Source: Sarcina sp034439435
GTDB lineage: Bacteria; Bacillota; Clostridia; Clostridiales; Clostridiaceae
Reading direction: 5' to 3'
DNA: 64,000 nucleotides
NCBI RefSeq assembly: GCF_034439435.1
Contig: NZ_JAPCKJ010000001.1
Span: 868,001 to 932,000, forward strand
In this document: positions 56,246-64,000 of the stretch, in pieces
Layout of the letters: the number at the start of each line of letters is the position of its first letter
How positions within the stretch are numbered: the first letter of the stretch is position 1
Translations under genes and position numbers: made by a program
The notes under the pieces: model-generated
Told to the model about the DNA's origin: nothing
The model's database searches: none
Seen by the model: only the letters and a program-made list of their open reading frames with translations

Positions 56246-56884
56246 CTACTCCATATATTCATTATTTGTTAATCTTCTGACTACACTATTACAACAGTCA
56301 TAGTCATATCCCTTAGATAAAAGAAATCTAAATAATTTTTGAGATAATTTATATTTATCACTTTCTTTTTTCTTTAGTATATTATATTTTTTTTCTGCTA
56401 ATTTAAAAGCAGTATCATTTTCATCTTCTTCATCAACATTAGATAACTTATCTAATAGTATTTCTTCACTAATGCCCTTTCTTATAAGAGCATATTTTAT
56501 TTTATTTCTTCCTTGGGTTCTAAGTCTATCTTTTATATACATTTCTGCATATTTTTCATCATTTAAAAGATTATATTCCTTTAAGAAGTCTATAGCTTTT
56601 CTAATTGTATCCTCTTCAAAGCCTCTTCCTAAAAGTTTATCCTTCAATTCTTTTTCTGTTTTATATGTTTTTTCAACTGTTCTAAGTGCTGAATTCTTGC
56701 ATTTTATGAACTCATCTTCTTTTACTATTTCCTTAATGGATTCAACATCTATTACAACATCTTTTTGTATTCCTTGCTTATAGATAAGTTCAGCATCACA
56801 AGCAAAAGTAAACACTTCATCTACATAAACATTTACCCTGTTTGTATTTCTCTTTTGAACTTCTATACTTGTTATTTTTCCCAT
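56246..56884 (-). CDS. recX: Recombination regulator RecX
   Basis: This 212-residue all-helical protein binds RecA filaments and modulates recombination. The three-helix repeats are seen: RTVEKTYKTEKELKDKLLGRGF, YNLLNDEKYAEMYIKDRLRTQGRNKIKYALIRKGI and KLSQKLFRFLLSKGYDYDC. The N-terminal beta part (ITSIEVQKRNTNRVNVYVD) is typical of Firmicutes RecX. It lies 5 bp after the M16 peptidase gene; recA is not in this window. Confidence 0.93.
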   Translation of the reverse strand: MGKITSIEVQKRNTNRVNVYVDEVFTFACDAELIYKQGIQKDVVIDVESIKEIVKEDEFIKCKNSALRTVEKTYKTEKELKDKLLGRGFEEDTIRKAIDFLKEYNLLNDEKYAEMYIKDRLRTQGRNKIKYALIRKGISEEILLDKLSNVDEEDENDTAFKLAEKKYNILKKKESDKYKLSQKLFRFLLSKGYDYDCCNSVVRRLTNNEYME

Positions 56885-56889
56885 TTTAT

Positions 56890-58134
56890 CTACTCCATTG
56901 GTTTTAATATGTGTATAGTAGGATCGTTTAAGTATTTATCACAAACCCTATATATATCATCAACGGTCATCTTCTCTAGTTCTTCCATACTATCTATAAA
57001 TTCTGTTATATCTTTTCCCGCCAAACTTTGTACTAGAACATACCCACAAAGACTACTACAATCTTCTAAAGTAGAAACAACTCCAGTCTTATGAGTTTTC
57101 TTCATCATACAAAGCATATCTTCATCAAAATTTATAACTTTATTTTTTATATCATCAATAGCTGTATCTATTACATCTATTACTTCATCTATTGATTCTT
57201 CTCTAACGGAAGTAAAAATATTCATTGTATTAACATTTTCATCTAAATCCATCTGACTATAAACATCATAAGCTAAACCACGTTCTTCTCTAAGTTCTCT
57301 AAATAATATTGAGTTTGAGCTTTCGCCTAATTTATAGCTTAATATTTTTAATGGAAGCTTATCCTTTTCTTCAACTTCTTCAAAAGTATAAAGATAAGTA
57401 ACAGTCCCTTGTTCAACTTGAGATTTATATGTTGTTTTTGTTATTGGTTTATTTTTTTCTTTTATTATCTTTGCTTTCTTATGACAAGTTCCTTCCCATT
57501 TTCCAAAGAAATCTAAAATTATCTTTTGCATTTGTTCATGACTAAAAGCACTAACTGTTACAATGACACAGTTATCTGGAGTATAATATTTCTTATAAAA
57601 ATCATAAACCTGCTTTCTTTTAAAGCCTTTAACATGTTTTTCTGTTCCTGCTATGGAATTTCTAAGAGCAGATTTATCAAAAGCGTATTCATGAGCTCTA
57701 CTTAAACTTAAATCCTCAATATCATCCTTATCGCTTCTTATTTCTGATAAAACAACTCCCTTTTCTTTTTTCATTTCTTTTTCATCAAAGGAAGAGTTTA
57801 AAATCATATCACTTAATAACTCTATGCCCTTTTCAAATTCTTCATCTAAACAATTAACGCTATATACTGTTGATATATAATCTGTATATGCATTATAATC
57901 TCCACCTAAAAATTCTAATTCTCTATTTAATTCTTCATTACTTCTATTTTTTGTTCCTTTAAAAAGCATATGTTCAACAAAGTGACTCATACCTAATTCT
58001 TTTTCATCTTCATATAAAGATCCTATATTAACTCCAATATTTATAGAAGCTAATCTCGTATCCTTTTTTATTGTTATAACTTTTAACCCATTGGGTAAAA
58101 TAATGGTATTTTCATCAAATGTCCATCTTTTCAT
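56890..58134 (-). CDS. M16 family zinc peptidase (processing-protease-like)
   Basis: This 414-residue pitrilysin-family protein has the inverted zinc motif HFVEHMLFKGT (H51, E54, H55) and the third ligand E131 in LSEIRSDKDD, so it should be catalytically active. Its C-terminal half is the usual non-catalytic M16_C domain. Orthologues (YmxG/MlpA-like) are cytosolic and regulate extracellular protease levels in Bacillus. First gene of the M16-recX-transglutaminase operon. Confidence 0.94.
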   Translation of the reverse strand: MKRWTFDENTIILPNGLKVITIKKDTRLASINIGVNIGSLYEDEKELGMSHFVEHMLFKGTKNRSNEELNRELEFLGGDYNAYTDYISTVYSVNCLDEEFEKGIELLSDMILNSSFDEKEMKKEKGVVLSEIRSDKDDIEDLSLSRAHEYAFDKSALRNSIAGTEKHVKGFKRKQVYDFYKKYYTPDNCVIVTVSAFSHEQMQKIILDFFGKWEGTCHKKAKIIKEKNKPITKTTYKSQVEQGTVTYLYTFEEVEEKDKLPLKILSYKLGESSNSILFRELREERGLAYDVYSQMDLDENVNTMNIFTSVREESIDEVIDVIDTAIDDIKNKVINFDEDMLCMMKKTHKTGVVSTLEDCSSLCGYVLVQSLAGKDITEFIDSMEELEKMTVDDIYRVCDKYLNDPTIHILKPME

Positions 58135-58287
58135 TAAAAACTCCCCTAAAATTATTTATATAAACCTTAACTTTAATTATATAATATTAAATCCCTTGTA
58201 AAAACAAAATAAAATTAAACGTAAAGCTGTTTTCATTGTATAATATTAAGTAAGTTAAAACAATATTTTTTAAAGGTTGGTGGTTAT

Positions 58288-58959
58288 ATGAATAAAACGG
58301 TACTTATTGTAGAGGATGAAATACGTATAAGATTTCTTGTAAGAGATTACTTTAAAAAAGAGGGATTTAACGTATTAGAGGCTTCTGATGGTGAAGAAGC
58401 TCTTAGGGTATTTTCTGAAAATATAGTTGATTTAGCAATATTAGATATAATGATGCCAAAATTAGATGGTCTTGCTGTTTGTAGAAATATAAGGGAAGTT
58501 TCCAATACTCCTATAATATTATTAACAGCTAAAAGCCAAGAAGAAGATAAACTTTTAGGCTATGAACTTGGAGCTGACGATTATATGACTAAACCTTTTA
58601 GCCCTAAAGTCTTATTGGCAAAGGCTAAAGCACTGTTAAAAAGAACTGGTAATTTAAATGATAAAAATATTTTAGACTTTAATGGACTAACCATAAATAA
58701 ACTTTCTCACGAAGTAAAATTAAATGGAGAAGAAATTCTACTTTCTCCTAAGGAATATGATTTACTTATTTACCTTTCTTCTAATGAAGGTATAGCACTA
58801 TCTAGGGATAAGATATTGGATAATGTTTGGGGATATGATTACTTTGGTGATATAAGAACAGTTGATACAAATATAAAAAGACTTAGAGAAAAATTAATGG
58901 ATAAATCTAATTACATAGCTACTGTTAGAGGAAGTGGCTATAAATTCGAGGTGAAATAG
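58288..58959 (+). CDS. OmpR-family response regulator
   Basis: This 223-residue regulator has a receiver domain (D10, phospho-acceptor D53 in LAILDIMMPKLDG, the LLTAKS Thr and Lys of DDYMTKPF) and a C-terminal winged helix (SPKEYDLLIYL, VDTNIKRLREKL, RGSGYKFEVK). Its stop overlaps the kinase GTG by one base, so the two are coupled. A TATAAT at 58239-58244 may be the -10 of its promoter. The signal and target genes are unknown. Confidence 0.96.
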   Translation: MNKTVLIVEDEIRIRFLVRDYFKKEGFNVLEASDGEEALRVFSENIVDLAILDIMMPKLDGLAVCRNIREVSNTPIILLTAKSQEEDKLLGYELGADDYMTKPFSPKVLLAKAKALLKRTGNLNDKNILDFNGLTINKLSHEVKLNGEEILLSPKEYDLLIYLSSNEGIALSRDKILDNVWGYDYFGDIRTVDTNIKRLREKLMDKSNYIATVRGSGYKFEVK

Positions 58960-60482
58960 TGAAGAAAAGTATTTCAAAACGACTATTTATTATAACCTTT
59001 GGTATAATAATATTTTTAACACTATTTACTATGTTATTTCAAATGACATTTTTCCAAGAATTTTACTTTAAAAGAAAAAGTGCTGACTTAAGTAATGCAG
59101 TTTTAAAATTTAGAGCTCTTTACTCTTATGATATAAAAAATACTGGCTCCTTATATAATGCTTTAAGTTTTTTTGAGTTAGAAAATAATGCTAAAATAGG
59201 TATTTATTCAGTTGACAGTACCCCTAAATACCTTCCTAATACTGATAATCAGAATTCAGAAGCATCTGATTTATTAAATGATATATTCAATGAATTATAT
59301 AGCGATCCTAAATTTGCTAAAACACTTTTGAACTCAGATTCTGGAGTAACAACAGTTTTTAATAGTAGAAAGTATGCCACAAAATACATTGTTTATATGG
59401 CTCCTTTCTCCTTCAATTCTAAGAATGATTCTATTATTATAGCAATAACCTCATTCCAACCAATTGAAGAAGCAAGTGTACTAATAAAAGATTTCTATAA
59501 ATACATAATTATAATTGTTCTTATAATTGGATTAATTTTATCTTATGTATTTTCAAACTTAATTTCAAAACCTCTAGTTAAGTTAAATAAATCTGCTAAG
59601 AAGATGAGTGCTATGGATTTCTCTGAAAAATGTAATATTAATCGAGAAGATGAAATAGGCAGTTTGGCAAAAACCCTAAACTTTTTGTCAAAAAATCTTT
59701 CTAATGCCCTAGAGGATTTGAAAATTAAAAATAAGAAACTAGAAGAAGATATAGAAAAAGAGAGAGAATTAGAAAAACTTAGAAAAGATTTCATTGCAGG
59801 AGCCTCTCATGAACTTAAAACTCCAATAGGAATAATTTCTGGTTATGCTGAAGGTATAAAAGATGGAATAGTTGATGATAATGACAGAAGCGTCTATTTA
59901 GACATAATAATAGATGAAGCTGAAAAAATGAATAAATTAGTTATGGATATGCTTGAACTTTCAAAGCTTGAGGCAGGTAAAATTGATCTACATCTTATAG
60001 ACTTCTCTCTTATTGACCTTACTGAAGAAGTTCTAGTAAAAAATGCTGTTGATATAAATAACAATAATTTAACTGTCATAAAGAACTATTCTCCTGATGA
60101 AGATTTCTATGTTGAAGGAGATGACTTTAAAATTGAACAGGTTCTAACTAATTTTGTGACTAATGCTATAAAATATTCAGAACCAAATAATCAAATAATA
60201 ATAGACATAAAACCGATTGAAGAAAATAAAATTTATTTCTCTATTGAAAATACAGGTGCACACATTCCTGAAACAGAATTAAGTAAAATTTGGACTCAAT
60301 TCTATAGGGGAGATAGCTCAAGAAATAGATGTGCTAGAAGTACAGGTCTTGGATTATCTATAGTTAAAAATCTTCTTCAAGCTCATGGAAGTGAATTCGG
60401 TGCTATGAATACAGAAAATGGAGTTAAGTTCTACTTTACATTAAAAAGCTCTAAAGAAGTAGATATAATAGAAGATGTTTAA
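58959..60482 (+). CDS. Membrane sensor histidine kinase
   Basis: 507 residues: a first membrane helix (about 8-30), an extracellular sensor region (about 31-178), a second helix (about 179-198), HAMP (about 200-250), a coiled coil, the HisKA box FIAGASHELKTPIGIISG and the ATPase with the N box EQVLTNFVTNAIKYS and G boxes (STGLGLSIVKNLL). It starts with GTG after GAGGTGAAATA. Partner of the regulator just upstream. Nothing in the sensor region names its stimulus. Confidence 0.96.
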   Translation: MKKSISKRLFIITFGIIIFLTLFTMLFQMTFFQEFYFKRKSADLSNAVLKFRALYSYDIKNTGSLYNALSFFELENNAKIGIYSVDSTPKYLPNTDNQNSEASDLLNDIFNELYSDPKFAKTLLNSDSGVTTVFNSRKYATKYIVYMAPFSFNSKNDSIIIAITSFQPIEEASVLIKDFYKYIIIIVLIIGLILSYVFSNLISKPLVKLNKSAKKMSAMDFSEKCNINREDEIGSLAKTLNFLSKNLSNALEDLKIKNKKLEEDIEKERELEKLRKDFIAGASHELKTPIGIISGYAEGIKDGIVDDNDRSVYLDIIIDEAEKMNKLVMDMLELSKLEAGKIDLHLIDFSLIDLTEEVLVKNAVDINNNNLTVIKNYSPDEDFYVEGDDFKIEQVLTNFVTNAIKYSEPNNQIIIDIKPIEENKIYFSIENTGAHIPETELSKIWTQFYRGDSSRNRCARSTGLGLSIVKNLLQAHGSEFGAMNTENGVKFYFTLKSSKEVDIIEDV

Positions 60483-60486
60483 AATA

Positions 60487-60523
60487 AAAGACTATTATGG
60501 AAACATAATAGCCTTTTTATATC
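60487..60523 (+). terminator. Terminator of the two-component operon
   Basis: AGACTATTATG-GAAA-CATAATAGCC followed by TTTTTAT, one mismatch in the stem. Confidence 0.8.
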
Positions 60524-60531
60524 TAAATTTT

Positions 60532-61278
60532 TTATAGCATACCACCATCAACAGTTAATATTTGTCCTGTTAAATATGATGAATCATCTGATCCTAAAAA
60601 CACCGCTGTTCTTCCTACTTCTTCAACCTCACCAAATCTATTCATAGGTATTTCTTCTTCCAAACTTTCTTTTTCTTCCTGACTAAGCCATGAATTCATC
60701 TCTGTATTTATAACTCCAGGTGCTATACAATTAACTCTTATCCCCCACGGTGCAATCTCTTTAGCTAAAGCCTTAGTAAATAAATTTACTCCTCCTTTAG
60801 TTGTTGAATATAAAACCTCACAGGAAGCTCCTACATTTCCCCATATTGATGATATATTTATAATTGATGCATTTTTTCCTTCCCTTAATAAGTCAATAGC
60901 ATCTCTTGTAAGCTTCATAGCTCCTATTAAATTAACATTCATAATAGAATCTATTTCCTCATCACTTGCATCCATAAATAATCCTATTTTTGATATCCCA
61001 GCATTATTAACTAATACATCAAGCTTACCAAATTTATTTTTAATAGTACTTATTATATTATTTCTCTCATCCTTATTTGTTACATTTCCTCCGAGAACCT
61101 CTCCTGTTCCCTCTAATTTCTTAATCATATTTAATGTTTCTTTGGCACCATCTAAATCACTATTATATCCAATTAAAACAAAAGCCCCTTCTTTTCCAAA
61201 TTCCTTTGCTATTCCTCTTCCAATTCCCTTTGAAGCCCCTGTTATATAAACTATCTTACCTAATACTTTTTTCTCCAT
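60532..61278 (-). CDS. Short-chain dehydrogenase/reductase (YmfI/FabG-like)
   Basis: This 248-residue NAD(P)H-dependent reductase has YITGASKGIGRGIA (cofactor motif), VLVNNAGIS, catalytic Ser in NISSIWGNVG, the Tyr-Lys pair in LYSTTKGG and the C-terminal LTGQILTVDGGM. It resembles FabG and YmfI, the latter acting on a modified EF-P in Bacillus; the real substrate is open. The start at ATG 61278 gives the usual family length. The longer in-frame reading to 61359 runs through a hairpin and is rejected. Confidence 0.9.
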   Translation of the reverse strand: MEKKVLGKIVYITGASKGIGRGIAKEFGKEGAFVLIGYNSDLDGAKETLNMIKKLEGTGEVLGGNVTNKDERNNIISTIKNKFGKLDVLVNNAGISKIGLFMDASDEEIDSIMNVNLIGAMKLTRDAIDLLREGKNASIINISSIWGNVGASCEVLYSTTKGGVNLFTKALAKEIAPWGIRVNCIAPGVINTEMNSWLSQEEKESLEEEIPMNRFGEVEEVGRTAVFLGSDDSSYLTGQILTVDGGML

Positions 61279-61320
61279 TAATCCTTCATCCTTTTCTTCA
61301 CAAATATTAAAATCTCTCAA

Positions 61321-61363
61321 GAAGTTGTATAAAAATAACTTAATAAAGTTTTGATACAACCTA
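61321..61363 (-). terminator. Hairpin after the dipeptidase gene, related to the palindrome family
   Basis: GTTGTATAAAA / TTTTGATACAAC arms, the same ends as copy B, located between the M19 and SDR genes. Probable terminator of the M19 transcript. Confidence 0.65.
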
Positions 61364-61384
61364 TTTTATAATTGAATTATAAAA

Positions 61385-62347
61385 TTATCTTAAAACATCT
61401 CTTATTATTCTCTTTGCATTTTTATAGAATATCTTTTCTATTTCATCCTCTTTAAAACCTGCTTTTTCTAAAGCATATAAAAGTAATCCCATTTTACTTG
61501 AATTAGTAATTTCAACCTCATTTTCTATTCCATCAAAATCAGAGCCTAACCCAATAACATCTATTCCCCCAATATTTCTTATATGCTTTATATGTCTAAC
61601 CATATCATTTATCAAAGCTAAATCTGAATCATTTCCTTCTGTTTCTTTTAAGAAGGCATTACAAAAATTTATTCCTGTTAATCCTCCCTTATTAGCTAAA
61701 AGTCTAATCATATAGTCTGTTAAGTTTCTACTATGACCTGTTTGAATTCTACTATTAGAGTGAGATGCTATTATAGGATCTTTTGAATATTTTATAACAT
61801 CATAAAATCCGCCATCTGAAAGATGAGATACATCAATTAACATACCCAATCTATTCATCTCTTCTACAATTTCAATTCCTCTTTTAGTAAGTCCATTATC
61901 TTTATATTTAAATTTATAATTTGGATACCCTAAATCATTTATATAATTCCATGTTAATGTTATCAAAGAAACTCCCTCGTTTTTAAATTCCCTTAACTTT
62001 TCAACTTCTCCTCTAAGAGCATCCCCTTCCTCAATTGTAATAAAGCCTCCTATCTTATTTTCTTTTTCTGCATTTTCTAAATCCAATATATTTCTACATA
62101 AAACTATATCCTTTGAATTTTCTTCAAACTCTTTTTTTAAATTTTCTAACATTCTTTTGCAATAATTATAAGTGTCTTTAGTGTACTCTTTGTCTATAAA
62201 TAAGGCAAAAAACTGTGCTAAAGCTTCTCCCTCTCTTAATTTCTTTATATCAACTTTTAAATCATTTTGAAAAAGCTTTTTATTTCCTTGAAGCATAAGT
62301 GATGCTGTATCACAATGAAAATCTATAAATTTCATAAAAATCTTCAT
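61385..62347 (-). CDS. M19 family membrane-dipeptidase-like metallopeptidase
   Basis: This 320-residue TIM-barrel zinc dipeptidase has IDFHCDTASLML (HxD metal motif), a bridging Glu in ITIEEGDAL, DVSHLSDGGF, ASHSNSR and LGSDFDGIE. It hydrolyses dipeptides, probably D-containing ones from the wall. No signal peptide, so cytosolic. The ATG at 62347 lies 10 nt after TAGGAA; an internal ATG at 62335 is possible. Confidence 0.93.
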   Translation of the reverse strand: MKIFMKFIDFHCDTASLMLQGNKKLFQNDLKVDIKKLREGEALAQFFALFIDKEYTKDTYNYCKRMLENLKKEFEENSKDIVLCRNILDLENAEKENKIGGFITIEEGDALRGEVEKLREFKNEGVSLITLTWNYINDLGYPNYKFKYKDNGLTKRGIEIVEEMNRLGMLIDVSHLSDGGFYDVIKYSKDPIIASHSNSRIQTGHSRNLTDYMIRLLANKGGLTGINFCNAFLKETEGNDSDLALINDMVRHIKHIRNIGGIDVIGLGSDFDGIENEVEITNSSKMGLLLYALEKAGFKEDEIEKIFYKNAKRIIRDVLR

Positions 62348-62476
62348 AGGTAATTTTCCTATGAAAGTTCACCTCTTTCATCTAACTAGTATAATTTTAT
62401 TCACAATATAAAATATATCAAAAATCTCTCTTTTTTTAAATTATTGCCTTGTACTAATATTATTATTTAAAAATTA

Positions 62477-62509
62477 AAGCCATGTTACAAATTTTAATTG
62501 TAACATGGC
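62477..62509 (-). terminator. Terminator of glyA
   Basis: GCCATGTTACA-loop-TGTAACATGGC followed by TTTAATTTTT on the minus strand. Confidence 0.85.
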
Positions 62510-62534
62510 ATATAAATTATCTATTATTTACTTA

Positions 62535-63767
62535 TTAATATAAAGGATATTTATCACATAAAGCTTTAACTCTAGATTTTAATGGCTCTAAATCCCCATC
62601 TTTTTGTTCAATAGCATCGTTTATTATAGACGCTATTTCTCTCATTTCTTCTTCTTTAAATCCTCTAGTTGTTATAGCAGGTGTTCCTATTCTAACTCCA
62701 CTAGTAACAAATGGGCTTCTTGTTTCATTTGGTACAGTATTCTTATTTAAAGTTATTCCTATACTATCTAAAAGAATTTCTGCATCCTTACCTGTTATAT
62801 CTTTATTAGTTAAATCAACAAGTATTAGGTGGTTATCAGTTCCATTTGAAACTAACTTAAATCCATAAGATTCTAATGCCTCTGCTAGAGCCTTTGAATT
62901 TTTAACAACCTGCTCCATATATGTTTTAAAACTTGGTTCTAATGCTTCTTTAAAACAAACGGCCTTACCAGCTATTATGTGCATTAAAGGACCACCTTGA
63001 ATTCCTGGGAATATATTTTTATCTACTGCCTTTGCAAACTTTTCTTTACAAAGTATTAATCCTCCTCTTGGACCTCTTAAAGTCTTGTGAGTTGTTGATG
63101 TTACAAAGTCAGCATAAGGAACTGGTGATGGGTGTAATCCTGTTGCTACAAGACCTGCAATATGAGCTATATCTACCATTAAATAAGCTCCTACCTCATC
63201 AGCTATTTCTCTTAAAGTTTTAAAATCTATAGTTCTTGAATATGCACTAGCTCCTGCTACTATTAATTTAGGTTTATGTTTAAGAGCTAATTCTTTTACA
63301 GTTTCATAATTTATCATTTCAGTTTCTGGATCAACACCATATGATACGAAATTAAATAATCTACCTGAGAAGTTAACTGGTGAACCATGAGTTAAGTGAC
63401 CTCCATGGCTTAAATCCATTCCTAAAACAGTATCACCTGGCTCTAATATTGAGAAATAAACAGCCATATTAGCTTGTGATCCTGAGTGTGGTTGTACATT
63501 AGCGTGTTCAGCCCCAAATAATTTTTTTACTCTTTCTCTTGCTAAGTCTTCAACCTCATCAACTACGTGACAGCCACCATAGTATCTTTTTGAAGGATAA
63601 CCTTCTGCATATTTATTAGTTAAATATGATCCCATAGCCTCCATAACAGCTTTGCTAACAAAGTTTTCTGAAGCTATAAGTTCTATACTATTTTCTTGTC
63701 TTTCCTTTTCTTTTTCAACAAGATGTGCTATCTGTTCATCTTCTTTTTGTAAATTTTCAAAATTCAT
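62535..63767 (-). CDS. glyA: Serine hydroxymethyltransferase
   Basis: Converts serine and tetrahydrofolate to glycine and methylene-THF, the main one-carbon source. The 410-residue PLP enzyme has SENFVSKAVMEAMGSYLTNK, HSGSQANMAVY, DIAHIAGLVA and the PLP lysine in STTHKTLRGPRGG. The start ATG at 63767 follows GGGGTGAAG and gives the standard length; the longer in-frame reading to 63830 is rejected. Confidence 0.97.
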   Translation of the reverse strand: MNFENLQKEDEQIAHLVEKEKERQENSIELIASENFVSKAVMEAMGSYLTNKYAEGYPSKRYYGGCHVVDEVEDLARERVKKLFGAEHANVQPHSGSQANMAVYFSILEPGDTVLGMDLSHGGHLTHGSPVNFSGRLFNFVSYGVDPETEMINYETVKELALKHKPKLIVAGASAYSRTIDFKTLREIADEVGAYLMVDIAHIAGLVATGLHPSPVPYADFVTSTTHKTLRGPRGGLILCKEKFAKAVDKNIFPGIQGGPLMHIIAGKAVCFKEALEPSFKTYMEQVVKNSKALAEALESYGFKLVSNGTDNHLILVDLTNKDITGKDAEILLDSIGITLNKNTVPNETRSPFVTSGVRIGTPAITTRGFKEEEMREIASIINDAIEQKDGDLEPLKSRVKALCDKYPLY

Positions 63768-63946
63768 TTTCTTCACCCCAAACGTAAAATATATATTAAC
63801 TATTATAAATTTATTAATTATTTTTATCAATAGAAAATAATTTGTTTGTAATATGATTAAACTAATATGAGTTTATATATCTTATTTTAACTTTTCATAT
63901 GTTATAATTACTGTATTGATTATAAATTTACATAGGGGCGGATAAT

Positions 63947-64000
63947 ATGGATTTTGACAAGGTATTACATATTGCAACTTTTGCAGGAAGAATAATACTA
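63947..64000 (+). CDS. Start of a ThrE-like threonine/serine exporter gene, partial
   Basis: Only 18 codons are in the window, MDFDKVLHIATFAGRIIL, after an AGGGGCGG ribosome site. The sequence resembles the N-terminus of DUF1212/ThrE exporter subunits of clostridia. The assignment rests on this short match and is tentative; the rest of the gene lies outside. Confidence 0.5.
   Translation, partial: MDFDKVLHIATFAGRIIL

Noticed and set aside
60532..61359. Longer N-terminus for the SDR protein
   Set aside because: It would run through the hairpin at 61321 and add residues not found in the family; ATG 61278 gives the normal start.
62535..63830. Longer N-terminus for GlyA
   Set aside because: The extra residues (hydrophobic, Ile/Phe-rich) precede the well-placed GGGGTGAAG site and are absent from the family.

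Overview
The window is low-GC, clostridial chromosome that reads as Clostridium perfringens. The evidence is the strong AT bias, the SASP gene matching Ssp4, secreted multimodular fucosidases (one ending in a dockerin), T-box leaders ahead of tRNA synthetase genes, and an acetylase-type diaminopimelate pathway. Species assignment is by recognition of proteins and gene order, not by a database search. Nearly all of the window is ordinary core chromosome. I see no prophage, no IS transposase, no CRISPR array and no rRNA.

Layout. 1-6609: two secreted fucosidases (GH95, cut by the window edge, and GH29 with dockerin) for host glycans. 6785-9516: a small exported protein, a glycerophosphodiesterase, an FMN alpha-hydroxyacid dehydrogenase-like protein and a DUF523 protein. 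9815-16910: a PASTA penicillin-binding protein, MutS2 and a U32 peptidase/RlhA-like protein. 17412-18200: an oppositely oriented PHP phosphatase. 18336-23760: a very long ZapA-like protein and pheST behind a Phe T-box. 23954-26778: KtrB-KtrA K+ uptake plus an RNA methyltransferase. 27006-28320: infC-rpmI-rplT with an L20-type leader and an AUU start for infC. 28425-33458: ytxC, a DUF6873-like protein, a GlcNAc kinase-like protein, a NUDIX enzyme and two unknowns. 33499-33867: a four-tRNA operon (Phe, Gly, Gly, Cys) with a near-consensus promoter. 33883-35912: Hsp33, a methyltransferase and Ssp4.

36115-41546: asd-dapA-dapB, a class I aminotransferase, cobO and dapH. 41588-49576: an SSB-like double OB protein, a polysaccharide deacetylase, DUF4364, an AI-2E-type exporter, an LCP protein, hemolysin III, a cupin and a ClC transporter. 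49677-54530: folC and valS behind a Val T-box. 54636-58134: a TPR protein, a transglutaminase membrane protein, recX and an M16 protease. 58288-60482: a two-component system. 60532-63767: a short-chain reductase, an M19 dipeptidase and glyA. 63947-64000: the first 18 codons of a ThrE-like exporter.

How the genes work together: the window joins translation functions (pheST, valS, infC-rpmI-rplT, tRNAs), wall and lysine precursor supply (asd/dapA/dapB/dapH, PBP, LCP, deacetylase), ion homeostasis (KtrAB, ClC), sporulation (ssp4, ytxC) and glycan scavenging (two fucosidases, GlcNAc kinase). The least ordinary material lies between genes. One set is a family of roughly 110-nt nested palindromes at convergent gene ends, sharing arm sequences and present in both orientations. 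The other is a second dispersed non-coding sequence found at about 17.1, 30.2 and 51.1-51.5 kb. Both look like small non-autonomous elements, the first doubling as bidirectional terminators.
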